Shown one piece after another: positions 35,921-45,211 of a DNA stretch of 64,000 nt. Every line of letters starts with the position of its first letter. Position 1 is the stretch's first letter. Source of the DNA: Marinobacter iranensis (GTDB taxonomy: Bacteria; Pseudomonadota; Gammaproteobacteria; Pseudomonadales; Oleiphilaceae); contig NZ_JANCMW010000015.1 in the NCBI RefSeq assembly GCF_029207565.1, positions 55,676 to 119,675 on the forward strand, in the 5' to 3' direction. The position numbers were made by a program, and so were the translations under genes. Under the pieces are notes generated by a model that saw only the letters and a list, made by a program, of their open reading frames with translations, was not told the origin of the DNA and did no database searches.

Positions 35921-36673
35921 TTACTCCGCAGCGGGAGCAGCACCTTCCGCGTTCTCACTGACTTCTACGAACTCGTCAGCGCCGGCACCGGCAGACTGGG
36001 CCGCCTCAATGCAGGTATCAGCAACAGCTTGCACGTAAATCTGGATCGCGCGGATGGCATCGTCGTTACCAGGGATTACGTAATCAACGCCGTCCGGGTT
36101 GCTGTTGGTATCAACCACACCGATAACAGGAATGCCCAGCTTGTTGGCTTCCTTGATAGCGATACGCTCGTGATCAACGTCAATCACGAACATGGCATCC
36201 GGCAGGCCGCCCATGTCCTTGATACCGCCGATAGAGCGCTCAAGGCGGTCCATTTCACGGGTACGATCAAGGGCTTCTTTCTTGGTCAGCTTGTCGAAGG
36301 TACCGTCCTGGCTTTGTGCTTCCAGGTCGCGGTAGCGACGGATAGACTGGCGAATGGTCTTGTAGTTGGTCAGCATGCCGCCCAGCCAGCGGTGATTCAC
36401 GTAAGGCTGATTGGAACGGAGCGCTTCTTCCTTGATGATCTTGGCCGCTGCACGCTTGGTGCCCACGAACAGGATCTTGTTCTTGCTGTTTGCGAGATTA
36501 TGCACAAAGTTCAGTGCATCGTTCATCGCGGGAACAGTCTGTTCAAGGTTGATGATATGAATCTTGTTACGAGCGCCGAAGATGAACTTCGACATTTTCG
36601 GGTTCCAGTAACGGGTCTGGTGACCGAAGTGGGCGCCTGCTTTCAGCAGGTCACGCATATTTACCTGAGCCAT
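35921..36673 (-). CDS. rpsB: 30S ribosomal protein S2
   Basis: The 250-residue protein starts MAQVNMRDLLKAGAHFGHQTRYWNP and holds the family blocks FIFGARNKIHIINLEQT and NHRWLGGMLTNYKTI. GIPVIGVVDTNSNPD is also present. The acidic Ala/Glu-rich tail is common in this order. A structured leader upstream suggests feedback control by S2 over rpsB and tsf. Confidence 0.97.
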   Translation of the reverse strand: MAQVNMRDLLKAGAHFGHQTRYWNPKMSKFIFGARNKIHIINLEQTVPAMNDALNFVHNLANSKNKILFVGTKRAAAKIIKEEALRSNQPYVNHRWLGGMLTNYKTIRQSIRRYRDLEAQSQDGTFDKLTKKEALDRTREMDRLERSIGGIKDMGGLPDAMFVIDVDHERIAIKEANKLGIPVIGVVDTNSNPDGVDYVIPGNDDAIRAIQIYVQAVADTCIEAAQSAGAGADEFVEVSENAEGAAPAAE

Positions 36674-36793
36674 GATATTTACCTTTTTAGCTTCGGGTTA
36701 GTCCTCCACACGTCCGATTGACCCAACCTGAACCCGTTGCTTTTTATGTAGAGCAACAGAAGCAGGCACCCTGGGACAACGTGCCGACGTGTG
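36674..36793 (-). ncRNA. Probable rpsB 5' leader (S2 autoregulatory RNA)
   Basis: In the leftward transcript CACACGTC (complement of 36786-36793) pairs with GACGTGTG (36707-36714). This encloses two hairpins: GGCAC/GTGCC (36765-36769 with 36781-36785) and GTTGCT/AGCAAC (36736-36741 with 36752-36757). A three-way junction just upstream of rpsB fits the known S2-binding leader of gammaproteobacteria. Family assignment is inferred, as a covariance model could not be run. The rest of the divergent region to 36958 holds the promoters of rpsB and map; none could be assigned with confidence. Confidence 0.6.
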
Positions 36794-36958
36794 TGCGAAT
36801 TTGCCGGATTTGTTTCCAGCGGGCGCGTTTATACCATAAATCGCCCGCCGGATTCCATTAATTTGTGCCGCTGGCCATGCCCTGAATCCGCCTCTTCCTT
36901 GTACCGGACCACACTCCCCCTTAAAATGCCTGTTTGATCCACATCAACGGGAAACCCA

Positions 36959-37729
36959 ATGCAGGTATCGATCAAGACTCCGGAAGAAATCGAAAAGATG
37001 CGGGTCGCCGGCCGCCTGGCGGCTGACGTTCTCGAAATGATCGGCGAGCACGTCAAACCCGGCGTAACCACCGAGGAACTGGACAACATCTGCCATAACT
37101 ACATGGTGAACGAGCAGAAGACCATTCCGGCGCCGCTGAACTACAAGGGTTTCCCGAAGTCGGTGTGCACCTCGGTCAACCATGTGGTGTGCCACGGCAT
37201 CCCCACCGAGAAAAAGGTGTTAAAGGAAGGCGACATCCTCAACATTGATGTCACCGTCATTAAGGATGGCTGGCATGGTGACACCAGCAAGATGTTCATC
37301 GTTGGCAAACCCAAGCCCGGCACCGAGCGCCTGATCCAGATCACCCAGGAATGCCTGTATAAAGGTATCGAACTGGTTAAACCGGGCGCCCGCCTCGGGG
37401 ACATCGGCCACGTTATCCAGCAGCATGCCGAGAAGCACCGGTATTCCGTGGTGCGCGACTACTGCGGCCACGGTATCGGCCAGGTCTTCCATGAAGACCC
37501 ACAGGTAATGCATTACGGCAAGCCCGGCACCGGCATGGAGCTCCAGGAAGGCATGACCTTTACCATCGAACCGATGATCAACCAAGGCAAGTACCACACC
37601 AAGCTGCTACCGGATGGCTGGACGGTAGTCACCAAGGACCACAAACTCTCTGCACAATGGGAGCACACCATCCTGGTAACGGCAGACGGCCACGAGGTAC
37701 TGACCAAGCGTACGGAAGAGTCATTCTAG
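36959..37729 (+). CDS. map: Methionine aminopeptidase, type I
   Basis: The 256-residue pita-bread fold enzyme removes the N-terminal Met from nascent proteins. Its metal ligands are in LNIDVTVIKDGWHGDTSKMF (two Asp), GHGIGQVFHEDP (His), TIEPMIN (Glu) and WEHTILV (Glu). It begins divergently from rpsB, as in E. coli, and is followed with no gap by glnD. Confidence 0.97.
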   Translation: MQVSIKTPEEIEKMRVAGRLAADVLEMIGEHVKPGVTTEELDNICHNYMVNEQKTIPAPLNYKGFPKSVCTSVNHVVCHGIPTEKKVLKEGDILNIDVTVIKDGWHGDTSKMFIVGKPKPGTERLIQITQECLYKGIELVKPGARLGDIGHVIQQHAEKHRYSVVRDYCGHGIGQVFHEDPQVMHYGKPGTGMELQEGMTFTIEPMINQGKYHTKLLPDGWTVVTKDHKLSAQWEHTILVTADGHEVLTKRTEESF

Positions 37730-40375
37730 GTGGACTTCAGCGAACTGGAAGCCAGGATCAGTAACGATGCATCTCCCGTCCGGGCAGCCCGGGAACTGCT
37801 GAAGGAACGCTACAACGCCGATGCGGAAGCGTTCCGACAGGGAGCCGATGTTCGTGCACTGGTTCATTCCCGCTCCGGCACGCTGGACACCGTTCTCGCC
37901 CTGATATGGAACCGCAATGCCTTTGCCGCCTCTGGGGATATTTCCCTGGTTGCGGTTGGCGGCTATGGCCGGGGTGAGCTCCACCCTCACTCCGACATTG
38001 ATCTGCTGATCCTCACCCGCAACGGTATCGATGAAAGCTGGCAGGAAGACCTGGGTGCCTTCGTTACCCTGCTGTGGGACCTGAAACTGGATATTGGCCA
38101 CAGCGTGCGCAGTATCCAGGAGAGCCTGGATTCGGCCAGGGAAGACGTCACGATCCTGACCAACCTGCTGGAAACACGCACCATCGCCGGCCCCGATGAC
38201 CTGCGTGACGAGCTCAGCCATCAGGTGTATTCCGACGCCATCAGCTCCGACCGCGACTACTTCATCGCCAAACGGGAAGAACAGAAGCGCCGACACACAA
38301 AGTATGGTGACACCGAATACAATCTGGAGCCCAATGTTAAAGGCTCCCCCGGGGCCCTGCGGGACATACAGACCATCGGCTGGATCACCAAGCGCCACTT
38401 CGGCCTGCAGAACATTGCCGACCTCACCCGTTTCAGCATCCTGACCGAAGAAGAACACCAGATCCTGCTGCAGGGCGAGACCTTCCTTTGGCGCCTGCGG
38501 TTTGGCCTGCAACTGATTGCCGACCGCAATGAGAACCGCCTGTTGTTCGATCACCAGCGGGCCCTTGCACAAATGCTGGGGTACAAGGACGAAGGCAAGC
38601 GCCTGGGCGTTGAACTGATGATGCAGTCCTACTACCGCACCGTACTGGCACTGGCGGAGTTGACCGACGTTATCCTGCAGTACTACGACGAAGCCATACT
38701 GGGCGCGGGGAATGACGACGACATCCTGCCCCTGAACAAGCGCTTCCAGATCCGCAACTATTACATTGAGGCGATCAACAACCAGGTTTTCGCCTACGCG
38801 CCCTACGCCATCATGGAAATTTTCGTGCTGATGGCACAGCACCCGGAGATCAAGGGCATTCGGGCCACCACTATCCGTTCCCTGCGGGCACACCGCCACC
38901 TGATTGACGATGCCTTCCGATCAGACCTGGCCGTTACGTCCCTGTTCATGGAATTGCTGCGAACCCCGCACGCCCTCGACCAGACCCTGTCTGCGATGAA
39001 GAAATACAACGTGCTGGGCCGCTACCTGCCGGAATTCGGCCAGATTATCGGCCAGATGCAGCACGACCTGTTCCACATCTACACCGTGGACGCCCACACC
39101 ATGCGGGTGATTCGCAATATGGTGCGGCTGGACAGCGCCGAGGCCCGTAATGACTACCCCCTGGCATCCCGGCTGATTCACCGGTTACCAAAGCTGGAAA
39201 CTCTGTACATAGCCGGCCTGTACCACGATGTTGCCAAGGGCCGTGGTGGTGACCACTCGGAGTTGGGCGCGATTGATGCGGAAAGCTTCTGCGAACGCCA
39301 CCACCTGAGTGAGCGGGACACCCAACTGGTATCCTGGCTGGTAGAGAACCACCTGCTGATGTCCATGACAGCCCAGCGCAAGGACATTTCCGACCCGGAC
39401 ATCATCCACGGGTTTGCGCGCTCTGTTCCCAGCCAGGTTCACCTGGATTACCTCTATGTGCTGACGGTGTGCGACATCAGCGCTACCAACCCGAAGCTCT
39501 GGAACACCTGGCGAGCGTCGCTTTTGCGTCAGCTTTACATCGAGACCAAGCGGGCACTTAGGCGCGGCTCGGAAACACCGGTGGACCGTCAGGAATGGGT
39601 GCGCGCCACCCAGTCCGAGGCGCGGGAAATCCTCCATGCCCAGAACATGACCGACGAACAGATCGACGGCATCTGGGAAACCCTGGACGAAGACTACTTC
39701 CTGCAGGATTCCACGGTAGACATCGCCTGGCAGACCGCCGCCATTATCCGCCACGGTGACGACCCCGATCCGCTGGTGCTAATCCGCGACACCCGTGGCG
39801 GGCCTACGGACGGCTATTCCCAGATCATCATCTACATGAGCGACCGCATCGATCTTTTCGCGGCCACCACGGCGGTGCTTGAACAGCTCAACCTCAACAT
39901 CGTTGATGCGCGAATCAGCTCCAGCGAAGGCCCCTTCTCCATCAGTTCCTATATTGTGCTGGACGAGAAAGGAAAGCCCCTGGGCATCGACCCTGCCCGC
40001 AAGGACCGGGTTCGCATGCGCCTGATCGAGGAACTGGACGACCCGGAAGATTACCCGGACATCATCCACCGGCGTACCCCCAGGCAGCTCAAACACTTTG
40101 CCTTCCCAACGGAAGTCACCTTCTCCAACGACACCATTAACCAGCGTACGGTGATGGAAGTGATCACCCCGGACCGCCCCGGCCTGCTGGCGCGGGTTGG
40201 CCAGGTGTTGCTGGAGCATCGTGTGCGGTTGACCAACGCCAAGATTGCCACCCTCGGCGAGCGAGTAGAGGACGTATTCTTTGTAACCGACGAGCATGGC
40301 GAGCAGATCAGCGACCCCGCCGTCTGCCTGGCCCTGCAGCAGGATCTTTGCCAAATGCTGGACGATACCCAATGA
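37730..40375 (+). CDS. glnD: PII uridylyltransferase/uridylyl-removing enzyme
   Basis: The 881-residue enzyme senses glutamine and controls PII signal proteins. It has a nucleotidyltransferase domain (GGYGRGELHPHSDIDLLIL, about residue 80), a central HD domain (LYHDVAKGRGGDHSELG, about 500) and two ACT domains in the last 200 residues. The GTG start directly follows the map stop codon, so the two are probably coupled. Length agrees with E. coli GlnD. Confidence 0.96.
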   Translation: MDFSELEARISNDASPVRAARELLKERYNADAEAFRQGADVRALVHSRSGTLDTVLALIWNRNAFAASGDISLVAVGGYGRGELHPHSDIDLLILTRNGIDESWQEDLGAFVTLLWDLKLDIGHSVRSIQESLDSAREDVTILTNLLETRTIAGPDDLRDELSHQVYSDAISSDRDYFIAKREEQKRRHTKYGDTEYNLEPNVKGSPGALRDIQTIGWITKRHFGLQNIADLTRFSILTEEEHQILLQGETFLWRLRFGLQLIADRNENRLLFDHQRALAQMLGYKDEGKRLGVELMMQSYYRTVLALAELTDVILQYYDEAILGAGNDDDILPLNKRFQIRNYYIEAINNQVFAYAPYAIMEIFVLMAQHPEIKGIRATTIRSLRAHRHLIDDAFRSDLAVTSLFMELLRTPHALDQTLSAMKKYNVLGRYLPEFGQIIGQMQHDLFHIYTVDAHTMRVIRNMVRLDSAEARNDYPLASRLIHRLPKLETLYIAGLYHDVAKGRGGDHSELGAIDAESFCERHHLSERDTQLVSWLVENHLLMSMTAQRKDISDPDIIHGFARSVPSQVHLDYLYVLTVCDISATNPKLWNTWRASLLRQLYIETKRALRRGSETPVDRQEWVRATQSEAREILHAQNMTDEQIDGIWETLDEDYFLQDSTVDIAWQTAAIIRHGDDPDPLVLIRDTRGGPTDGYSQIIIYMSDRIDLFAATTAVLEQLNLNIVDARISSSEGPFSISSYIVLDEKGKPLGIDPARKDRVRMRLIEELDDPEDYPDIIHRRTPRQLKHFAFPTEVTFSNDTINQRTVMEVITPDRPGLLARVGQVLLEHRVRLTNAKIATLGERVEDVFFVTDEHGEQISDPAVCLALQQDLCQMLDDTQ

Positions 40376-41568
40376 ACCCCGACCTGGACAGACTCCACCC
40401 CTACCCGTTCGAAAAACTGACGAAACTTAAGGCCGGCATCAGCGTGCCACAAGATCTGGCACCGGTTTCACTGGGGATTGGCGAGCCCAAACACCCGTCC
40501 CCGGAATTCGTGAAACGGGTAATTGCGGATAACCTGGACAAGCTCGCCAACTATCCGACCACCAAAGGCACCGACGAGCTGCGCCAGGCCATCGCAGCCT
40601 GGGCCACCCGTCGCTTTGAACTGGCACCCGGAACACTGACACCGGAGTACCATATCGTTCCAGTGAATGGCACCCGGGAAGGCATCTTCTCGCTGGTCCA
40701 GTCGGTGGTGGATTCAAGCCGGGCCGCCACCGTGGTCAGCCCCAATCCGTTTTACCAGATCTACGAAGGGGCCGCGTTCCTTGCCGGTGCCACTCCCCGT
40801 TATCTTGCCTGCGACGCAGACAGCAATTTCATACCGGACTTTGACAAAGTTCCGGAATCCGTGTGGAAAGACTGCCAGGTGCTGTTCCTGTGCTCACCGG
40901 GCAACCCCAGCGGTTCGGTAATTCCCCGGGAGACGTTGGTGCGGGTCATCGAACTGGCGGACAAGCATGATTTCATCGTTGCGTCTGACGAATGCTATTC
41001 CGAGCTCTACCCTGACGAAAATCAGCCACCGGAAGGGCTGCTGCAGACCTGTGCCGCTATTGGCCGCAACGATTTTGCCCGTTGCATTGTGTTCCACAGC
41101 CTGTCGAAACGCAGCAACCTGCCGGGCCTGCGTTCCGGTTTCGTGGCCGGCGACGCGGATATCCTGAAGGGCTACCTCAAATACCGCACCTACCACGGCT
41201 GCGCCATGCCCATCCACAACCAGTTGGCGAGCATTGCCGCCTGGAACGACGAGGATCACGTGCGGGAAAACCGCGCTGCCTACCGCGCCAAGTTCGAGGC
41301 CGTGGTACCCATCCTGCGGGAAGTGATGAACGTGGACTTCCCCGATGCCGGTTTCTACCTCTGGCCGGAAACGCCAATGGACGACGAAACGTTTGCTCGG
41401 GAATTGTCGGCGCAGCAGAATGTGCATGTACTGCCAGGGCGCTATTTGTCGCGCACGGTGGATGGGCACAATCCGGGTGAAAATCGGGTGAGGATGGCTC
41501 TGGTGGCGCCGCTGGAAGAGTGTGTGGGAGCGGCGAAACGTATTGTGGCTTTTGTGAAAGGGACCTGA
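40372..41568 (+). CDS. dapC: Succinyldiaminopimelate transaminase
   Basis: The 398-residue PLP aminotransferase (fold type I) has the cofactor lysine in SLSKRSNLPGLRSGF and the LCSPGNPSGSV block. It fits the DapC branch, which acts on N-succinyl-2-amino-6-ketopimelate in lysine synthesis. It overlaps the glnD stop by four bases (ATGA). dapD and dapE follow, which supports this assignment over other class I aminotransferases. Confidence 0.93.
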   Translation: MNPDLDRLHPYPFEKLTKLKAGISVPQDLAPVSLGIGEPKHPSPEFVKRVIADNLDKLANYPTTKGTDELRQAIAAWATRRFELAPGTLTPEYHIVPVNGTREGIFSLVQSVVDSSRAATVVSPNPFYQIYEGAAFLAGATPRYLACDADSNFIPDFDKVPESVWKDCQVLFLCSPGNPSGSVIPRETLVRVIELADKHDFIVASDECYSELYPDENQPPEGLLQTCAAIGRNDFARCIVFHSLSKRSNLPGLRSGFVAGDADILKGYLKYRTYHGCAMPIHNQLASIAAWNDEDHVRENRAAYRAKFEAVVPILREVMNVDFPDAGFYLWPETPMDDETFARELSAQQNVHVLPGRYLSRTVDGHNPGENRVRMALVAPLEECVGAAKRIVAFVKGT

Positions 41569-41572
41569 TACC

Positions 41573-41607
41573 CCCTCTCCCTGGCCCTCTCCCGCTAGGG
41601 GAGAGGG
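41573..41607. repeat. CCCTCTCCC hairpin, REP-like element
   Basis: CCCTCTCCC occurs twice directly (41573-41581 and 41585-41593), and the second copy pairs with GGGAGAGGG (41599-41607). Such elements recur in many proteobacterial intergenic regions; no other copy is seen in this window. Confidence 0.5.
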
Positions 41608-41635
41608 AATTATAGATAACGACTTGGGTGATGTT

Positions 41636-41989
41636 TTGAACACTGTGAAACTTTATGGCATCAGGAACTGCGACACGGTCAAGAAGGCCCGGAAATGGCT
41701 GGATGGCGCAGGCATCGACTACGAGTTCCATGATTTCAAGAAGGACGGCCTGGACACCGACCGGCTCAGCCAGTGGGAGCTGGCGGCTGGCTGGGAAGTG
41801 CTGCTGAACCGCCGTGGTACCACCTGGCGCAAACTTCCGGACGAGGTTCGTGATAATATTAGCGCCCAATCTGCCCACAGCCTGATGCTCGACAATCCGT
41901 CCATCATCAAACGGCCCGTGGTTGAGCACGGCGAGACGGTCAGCGTCGGCTTTAACGCCGGTGAATGGGCTGAAAGATTCAAACACTGA
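41636..41989 (+). CDS. ArsC/Spx family reductase-like protein (YffB type)
   Basis: This thioredoxin-fold protein of about 117 residues has the single-cysteine motif YGIRNCDTVKKARKWL and the IKRPVV block of the ArsC/Spx family, YffB branch. It lies between dapC and dapD, a common place in Pseudomonas-like genomes, but its role there is unknown. True arsenate reduction is not implied. Start choice is open: TTG 41636, TTG 41624 or GTG 41645; no ATG is in range. Confidence 0.85.
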   Translation: MNTVKLYGIRNCDTVKKARKWLDGAGIDYEFHDFKKDGLDTDRLSQWELAAGWEVLLNRRGTTWRKLPDEVRDNISAQSAHSLMLDNPSIIKRPVVEHGETVSVGFNAGEWAERFKH

Positions 41990-42001
41990 AGGAGCACATC
42001 A

Positions 42002-43030
42002 ATGAGTTTTGCATTCGGAATTGGTATCGGCAGCCAGAACAACCAGGGCGAGTGGCTGGAAGTGTTTTACCAGCAGCCGGTCATCACCCCCGATAACGGC
42101 CTCATCGAAGTGGCTCGTAACGTATTGAATTACCAGGGTGGTAACCAGGCGGTATCGGCAACGCCCGATCAGCTCAAAGCGCTTTCGGACGGCCTGCGCC
42201 AGCTTGGCCAGATGGAGCAGTCCACACTGGCGGGCAAAGCCGCTGAAAGCCGTCGCCCGGTTGTGGTGACCCTGCTGGACACGGACGACACCGCCTCCAG
42301 CACCCCGGAGGTGTACCTCAAGCTTCACCTGATCTCAAGCCGCCAGGCCAAACCCCATGAGCTCAAGCTGGACGGCATCTTCGGATTGCTGCCCAACCTG
42401 GCCTGGACCAGCGAAGGCGCCATTGACCTGAACGAACTGCCGGACCGCCAACTCAAGGCGCGTCTCGAAGGCCGTACACTGGAAGTGAAGTCCGTCGACA
42501 AGTTCCCGCAGATGACTGATTACGTGGTGCCCAAAGGCGTTCGCATTGCCGATACCGCCCGCGTTCGCCTGGGTGCCTACGTGGGCGAAGGCACTACCGT
42601 GATGCACGAAGGCTTTATCAACTTCAATGCCGGTACCGAAGGCACCAGCATGATTGAAGGCCGCATTTCCGCTGGCGTGATGATTGGCCAGGGCTCTGAC
42701 CTCGGCGGTGGCTGCTCCACTATGGGCACCCTCTCAGGTGGCGGCAACATCATCATTTCCGTGGGCGAGAACTGCTTGATCGGCGCCAACGCCGGTATTG
42801 GCATTCCCCTGGGCGACCGCTGCAAAGTGGAAGCCGGCCTATACATCACCGCTGGCACCAAGGTTGCCCTTCTGGACGACAACGACGATCTTGTGGAAGT
42901 GATCAAGGCCCGGGATCTGGCCAGCAAACCAGACCTTCTGTTCCGCCGTAACAGCCAGACCGGCGCGGTTGAGTGCAAAACCAACAAGTCCGCCATCGAA
43001 CTGAACAAAGAGCTGCATGCAAACAACTAA
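42002..43030 (+). CDS. dapD: Tetrahydrodipicolinate N-succinyltransferase
   Basis: The 342-residue protein belongs to the longer DapD form seen in pseudomonads. An N-terminal domain (1-170) is followed by a hexapeptide-repeat beta-helix (VRLGAYVGEGTTVMHEGFIN ... SAGVMIGQGSDLGGG) and a short C-terminal tail. It succinylates tetrahydrodipicolinate in lysine and peptidoglycan precursor synthesis. GAAGGAG lies seven bases before the ATG. Confidence 0.95.
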   Translation: MSFAFGIGIGSQNNQGEWLEVFYQQPVITPDNGLIEVARNVLNYQGGNQAVSATPDQLKALSDGLRQLGQMEQSTLAGKAAESRRPVVVTLLDTDDTASSTPEVYLKLHLISSRQAKPHELKLDGIFGLLPNLAWTSEGAIDLNELPDRQLKARLEGRTLEVKSVDKFPQMTDYVVPKGVRIADTARVRLGAYVGEGTTVMHEGFINFNAGTEGTSMIEGRISAGVMIGQGSDLGGGCSTMGTLSGGGNIIISVGENCLIGANAGIGIPLGDRCKVEAGLYITAGTKVALLDDNDDLVEVIKARDLASKPDLLFRRNSQTGAVECKTNKSAIELNKELHANN

Positions 43031-44165
43031 TCCCCCCTCCCTTTCCGCCACCCTGGATCTGGCGGTTGACCTGATCCGCCGGCCATCCGTAACTCCGGAC
43101 GACGCCGGCTGTCAGGAGCTGATGATGTCGCGGCTTGCGGCCCTTGGCTTCAAAGGCGAGGCCCTGCGCTTCGGCGAGACGGACAATCTCTGGGCCCGCA
43201 GGGGCTCGGATGGCCCGCTGCTGGCCTTCGCCGGCCACACGGATGTTGTCCCCACCGGCCCGGAGAAAAACTGGCGCCATCCGCCGTTCGATGCGGTGAT
43301 CGACGACGGTTTCCTCCATGGCCGGGGCGCTGCCGATATGAAAGGCAGCCTGGCAGCGTTTATTACCGCCTGTGAGCGCTTCGTCGTCAAACATCCGGAT
43401 CATCGGGGCTCCATCGCCCTGCTGATCACCAGCGACGAAGAAGGCCCCGCCCAGGACGGCACCGTTAAGGTGGTGGAAACCCTGGAGGCCAGGAATGAAA
43501 AGATCGACTGGTGCCTGATTGGCGAGCCCTCCAGCACCCATGAGGTGGGCGATGTCATCAAGAATGGCCGCCGGGGGTCGCTCCACGGTTATCTGACGGT
43601 GCACGGCACCCAGGGGCATGTGGCCTACCCGCATCTGGCGGAAAACCCGGTGCATACCGTTGCCCCGGCGCTGGACGCCCTGGCGAAGGAGTTCTGGGAT
43701 AACGGCAATGACTTCTTCCCGCCCACCACCTTCCAGATCACCAAAATTGAGGCCGGTACCGGCAGCAACATCATTCCTGGTGAATGCCTGGTCCACTTCA
43801 ATTTCCGCTATTGCACGGAAAACTCGGCCGAAAGCCTGGAAGAACGAGTGGTTGCGATCCTGGACCGCCACGAACTGAAATACGACCTGCAATGGCACCT
43901 GAGCGGCCGCCCTTTCCTGACGGATAGTGGCGCACTGGTCTCGGCGGCGCAGAGCGCCATCCGCACCATCACTGGCCGGGAGGCCGAACTGTCCACGTCC
44001 GGGGGCACTTCAGACGGACGCTTTATCGCGCCCACGGGCGCCCAGGTACTTGAGCTTGGCCCTATCAACGCCACGATTCACAAGGTGAACGAATGCGTCA
44101 AGGCGGCGGACCTGGATACCCTGTCGGAGATCTACGAGCAGGTTCTTATCGAACTGCTGGCCTGA
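43017..44165 (+). CDS. dapE: Succinyl-diaminopimelate desuccinylase
   Basis: The 382-residue M20 metallohydrolase carries FAGHTDVVPTG (metal histidine and acidic residue), GRGAADMKGSLAAF (bridging Asp) and SDEEGPAQDG (catalytic Glu). A C-terminal histidine lies in NATIHKVNE. It releases LL-diaminopimelate. It overlaps the dapD end by 14 bases, so the genes are coupled. Confidence 0.96.
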   Translation: MQTTNPPSLSATLDLAVDLIRRPSVTPDDAGCQELMMSRLAALGFKGEALRFGETDNLWARRGSDGPLLAFAGHTDVVPTGPEKNWRHPPFDAVIDDGFLHGRGAADMKGSLAAFITACERFVVKHPDHRGSIALLITSDEEGPAQDGTVKVVETLEARNEKIDWCLIGEPSSTHEVGDVIKNGRRGSLHGYLTVHGTQGHVAYPHLAENPVHTVAPALDALAKEFWDNGNDFFPPTTFQITKIEAGTGSNIIPGECLVHFNFRYCTENSAESLEERVVAILDRHELKYDLQWHLSGRPFLTDSGALVSAAQSAIRTITGREAELSTSGGTSDGRFIAPTGAQVLELGPINATIHKVNECVKAADLDTLSEIYEQVLIELLA

Positions 44166-44384
44166 TCAATAATGGGGAGGAGGCGTTTCGTCCTCCTCCT
44201 TCCTGATGTTCGATGACGACACTTCCTTGAGCTGTGTGTTCAGTTGTTTTTTCGCTTCCCAGAGTTCCCGTATATCCAGCTCCTGGCGGGCCAATTGCTC
44301 GCTCAGGGTGTGGATAACATCGTCCTGGAATGCCAGCCGGGTTTCCAGCTCGTCCAGCCGAGCTTGTAGATCTTTATCGCTCAT
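44166..44384 (-). CDS. slyX: SlyX family protein
   Basis: The 72-residue coiled-coil protein reads LQARLDELETRLAFQDDVIHTLSEQLARQ and ends PPPHY, the SlyX signature tail. Its function is not known. It abuts the dapE stop with no gap, convergently. Confidence 0.9.
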   Translation of the reverse strand: MSDKDLQARLDELETRLAFQDDVIHTLSEQLARQELDIRELWEAKKQLNTQLKEVSSSNIRKEEDETPPPHY

Positions 44385-44550
44385 GTAGTCATGCCGCTTG
44401 GTCAGCGCTCCCCGTTATCTGGTATCATTCCGCTTTTGCCCGCCAAGGGAATTGCGAGATCGTTTTCATATCTGGCAAGCCCTGGTGGTTTTCACCGCCG
44501 GAGACCCGATTTTACCCGATATCCGGCTCTTTATCGTTAGCGTTTGATTA

Positions 44551-45150
44551 ATGGAGAAACTTCAGTCCATGCAAAACCCAGCAAAAGCGATCGTTCTTGC
44601 TCTCCTGGTCGCCATTCCGTCACCCTTTATCCTCGGTTTTCTGTTGGTGACTTTCACCCCGGAACTCTTCCAGATCCTGTCACAGTCCGGTACCAGTGAG
44701 CTGGCAACCAATACCACGTTTGTACTGGGCAGCGCCCAGGGTATTGCCGCCTACGTCATTGCCGTCGTCCTCTTCGGCCTGGCAGGCTTCCTGACCGTGG
44801 CACTGGCCGCCAAAAAACCGGCAGCCGTAAGGCAGCAGGCTTCCCGCGCCACCGCGGCGCCACGTCAATCCGCACCGCGTCAACAGGCTCAGCCAGATTA
44901 CGACGAGGAAGACGAGGACTACGACGACTCCACCCCGGAAGGCGACGAAGAGGGCACCGTCAAGTGGTTCAACGTCAAGAAAGGCTTCGGCTTTATTGTC
45001 CGTGACAGCGGCGATGAAGTCTTCGTTCACTTCCGTGCGATCCGTGGCCGTGGCCGCCGCGTTCTGCGCCAGGGACAGTTGGTCCGGTTCAGCGTAGTGG
45101 AAGCAGACAAGGGCTTGCAGGCGGACAACGTGTCTATCCTGAGCGAGTGA
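44551..45150 (+). CDS. Membrane-anchored cold-shock domain protein
   Basis: The 199-residue protein has two hydrophobic helices (about 12-35 and 62-90), a Gln/Ala/Arg linker and an acidic run (PDYDEEDEDYDD). A C-terminal cold-shock domain follows (about 133-198) with RNP1 KGFGFI and RNP2 VFVHF intact. It should place a single-strand RNA/DNA-binding domain at the cytosolic face of the inner membrane. ATG 44551 and ATG 44569 are both possible; the second has GGAGA 11 bases upstream. A terminator follows, so it is monocistronic. Confidence 0.88.
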   Translation: MEKLQSMQNPAKAIVLALLVAIPSPFILGFLLVTFTPELFQILSQSGTSELATNTTFVLGSAQGIAAYVIAVVLFGLAGFLTVALAAKKPAAVRQQASRATAAPRQSAPRQQAQPDYDEEDEDYDDSTPEGDEEGTVKWFNVKKGFGFIVRDSGDEVFVHFRAIRGRGRRVLRQGQLVRFSVVEADKGLQADNVSILSE

Positions 45151-45171
45151 ACCGCAACACTTCCCAGTCCC

Positions 45172-45204
45172 AAAAAAGGGGTAGCCAGTGGCTACCCCTT
45201 TTTT
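45172..45204 (+). terminator. Rho-independent terminator of the cold-shock gene
   Basis: A perfect 15-base-pair stem (AAAAAAGGGGTAGCC with GGCTACCCCTTTTTT) has a three-base loop and ends in six T. It also reads as a terminator leftward, for the opposing gene. Confidence 0.92.
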
Positions 45205-45211
45205 CGTTTTC

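Noticed and set aside
37721..38899. 392-codon minus-strand frame antisense to glnD
   Set aside because: GlnD has all its domains on the plus strand; the antisense frame shows no family motif or ribosome binding site.
42903..43898. 331-codon minus-strand frame antisense to dapE
   Set aside because: DapE metal-site motifs are all on the plus strand and the antisense frame has no recognisable domain.
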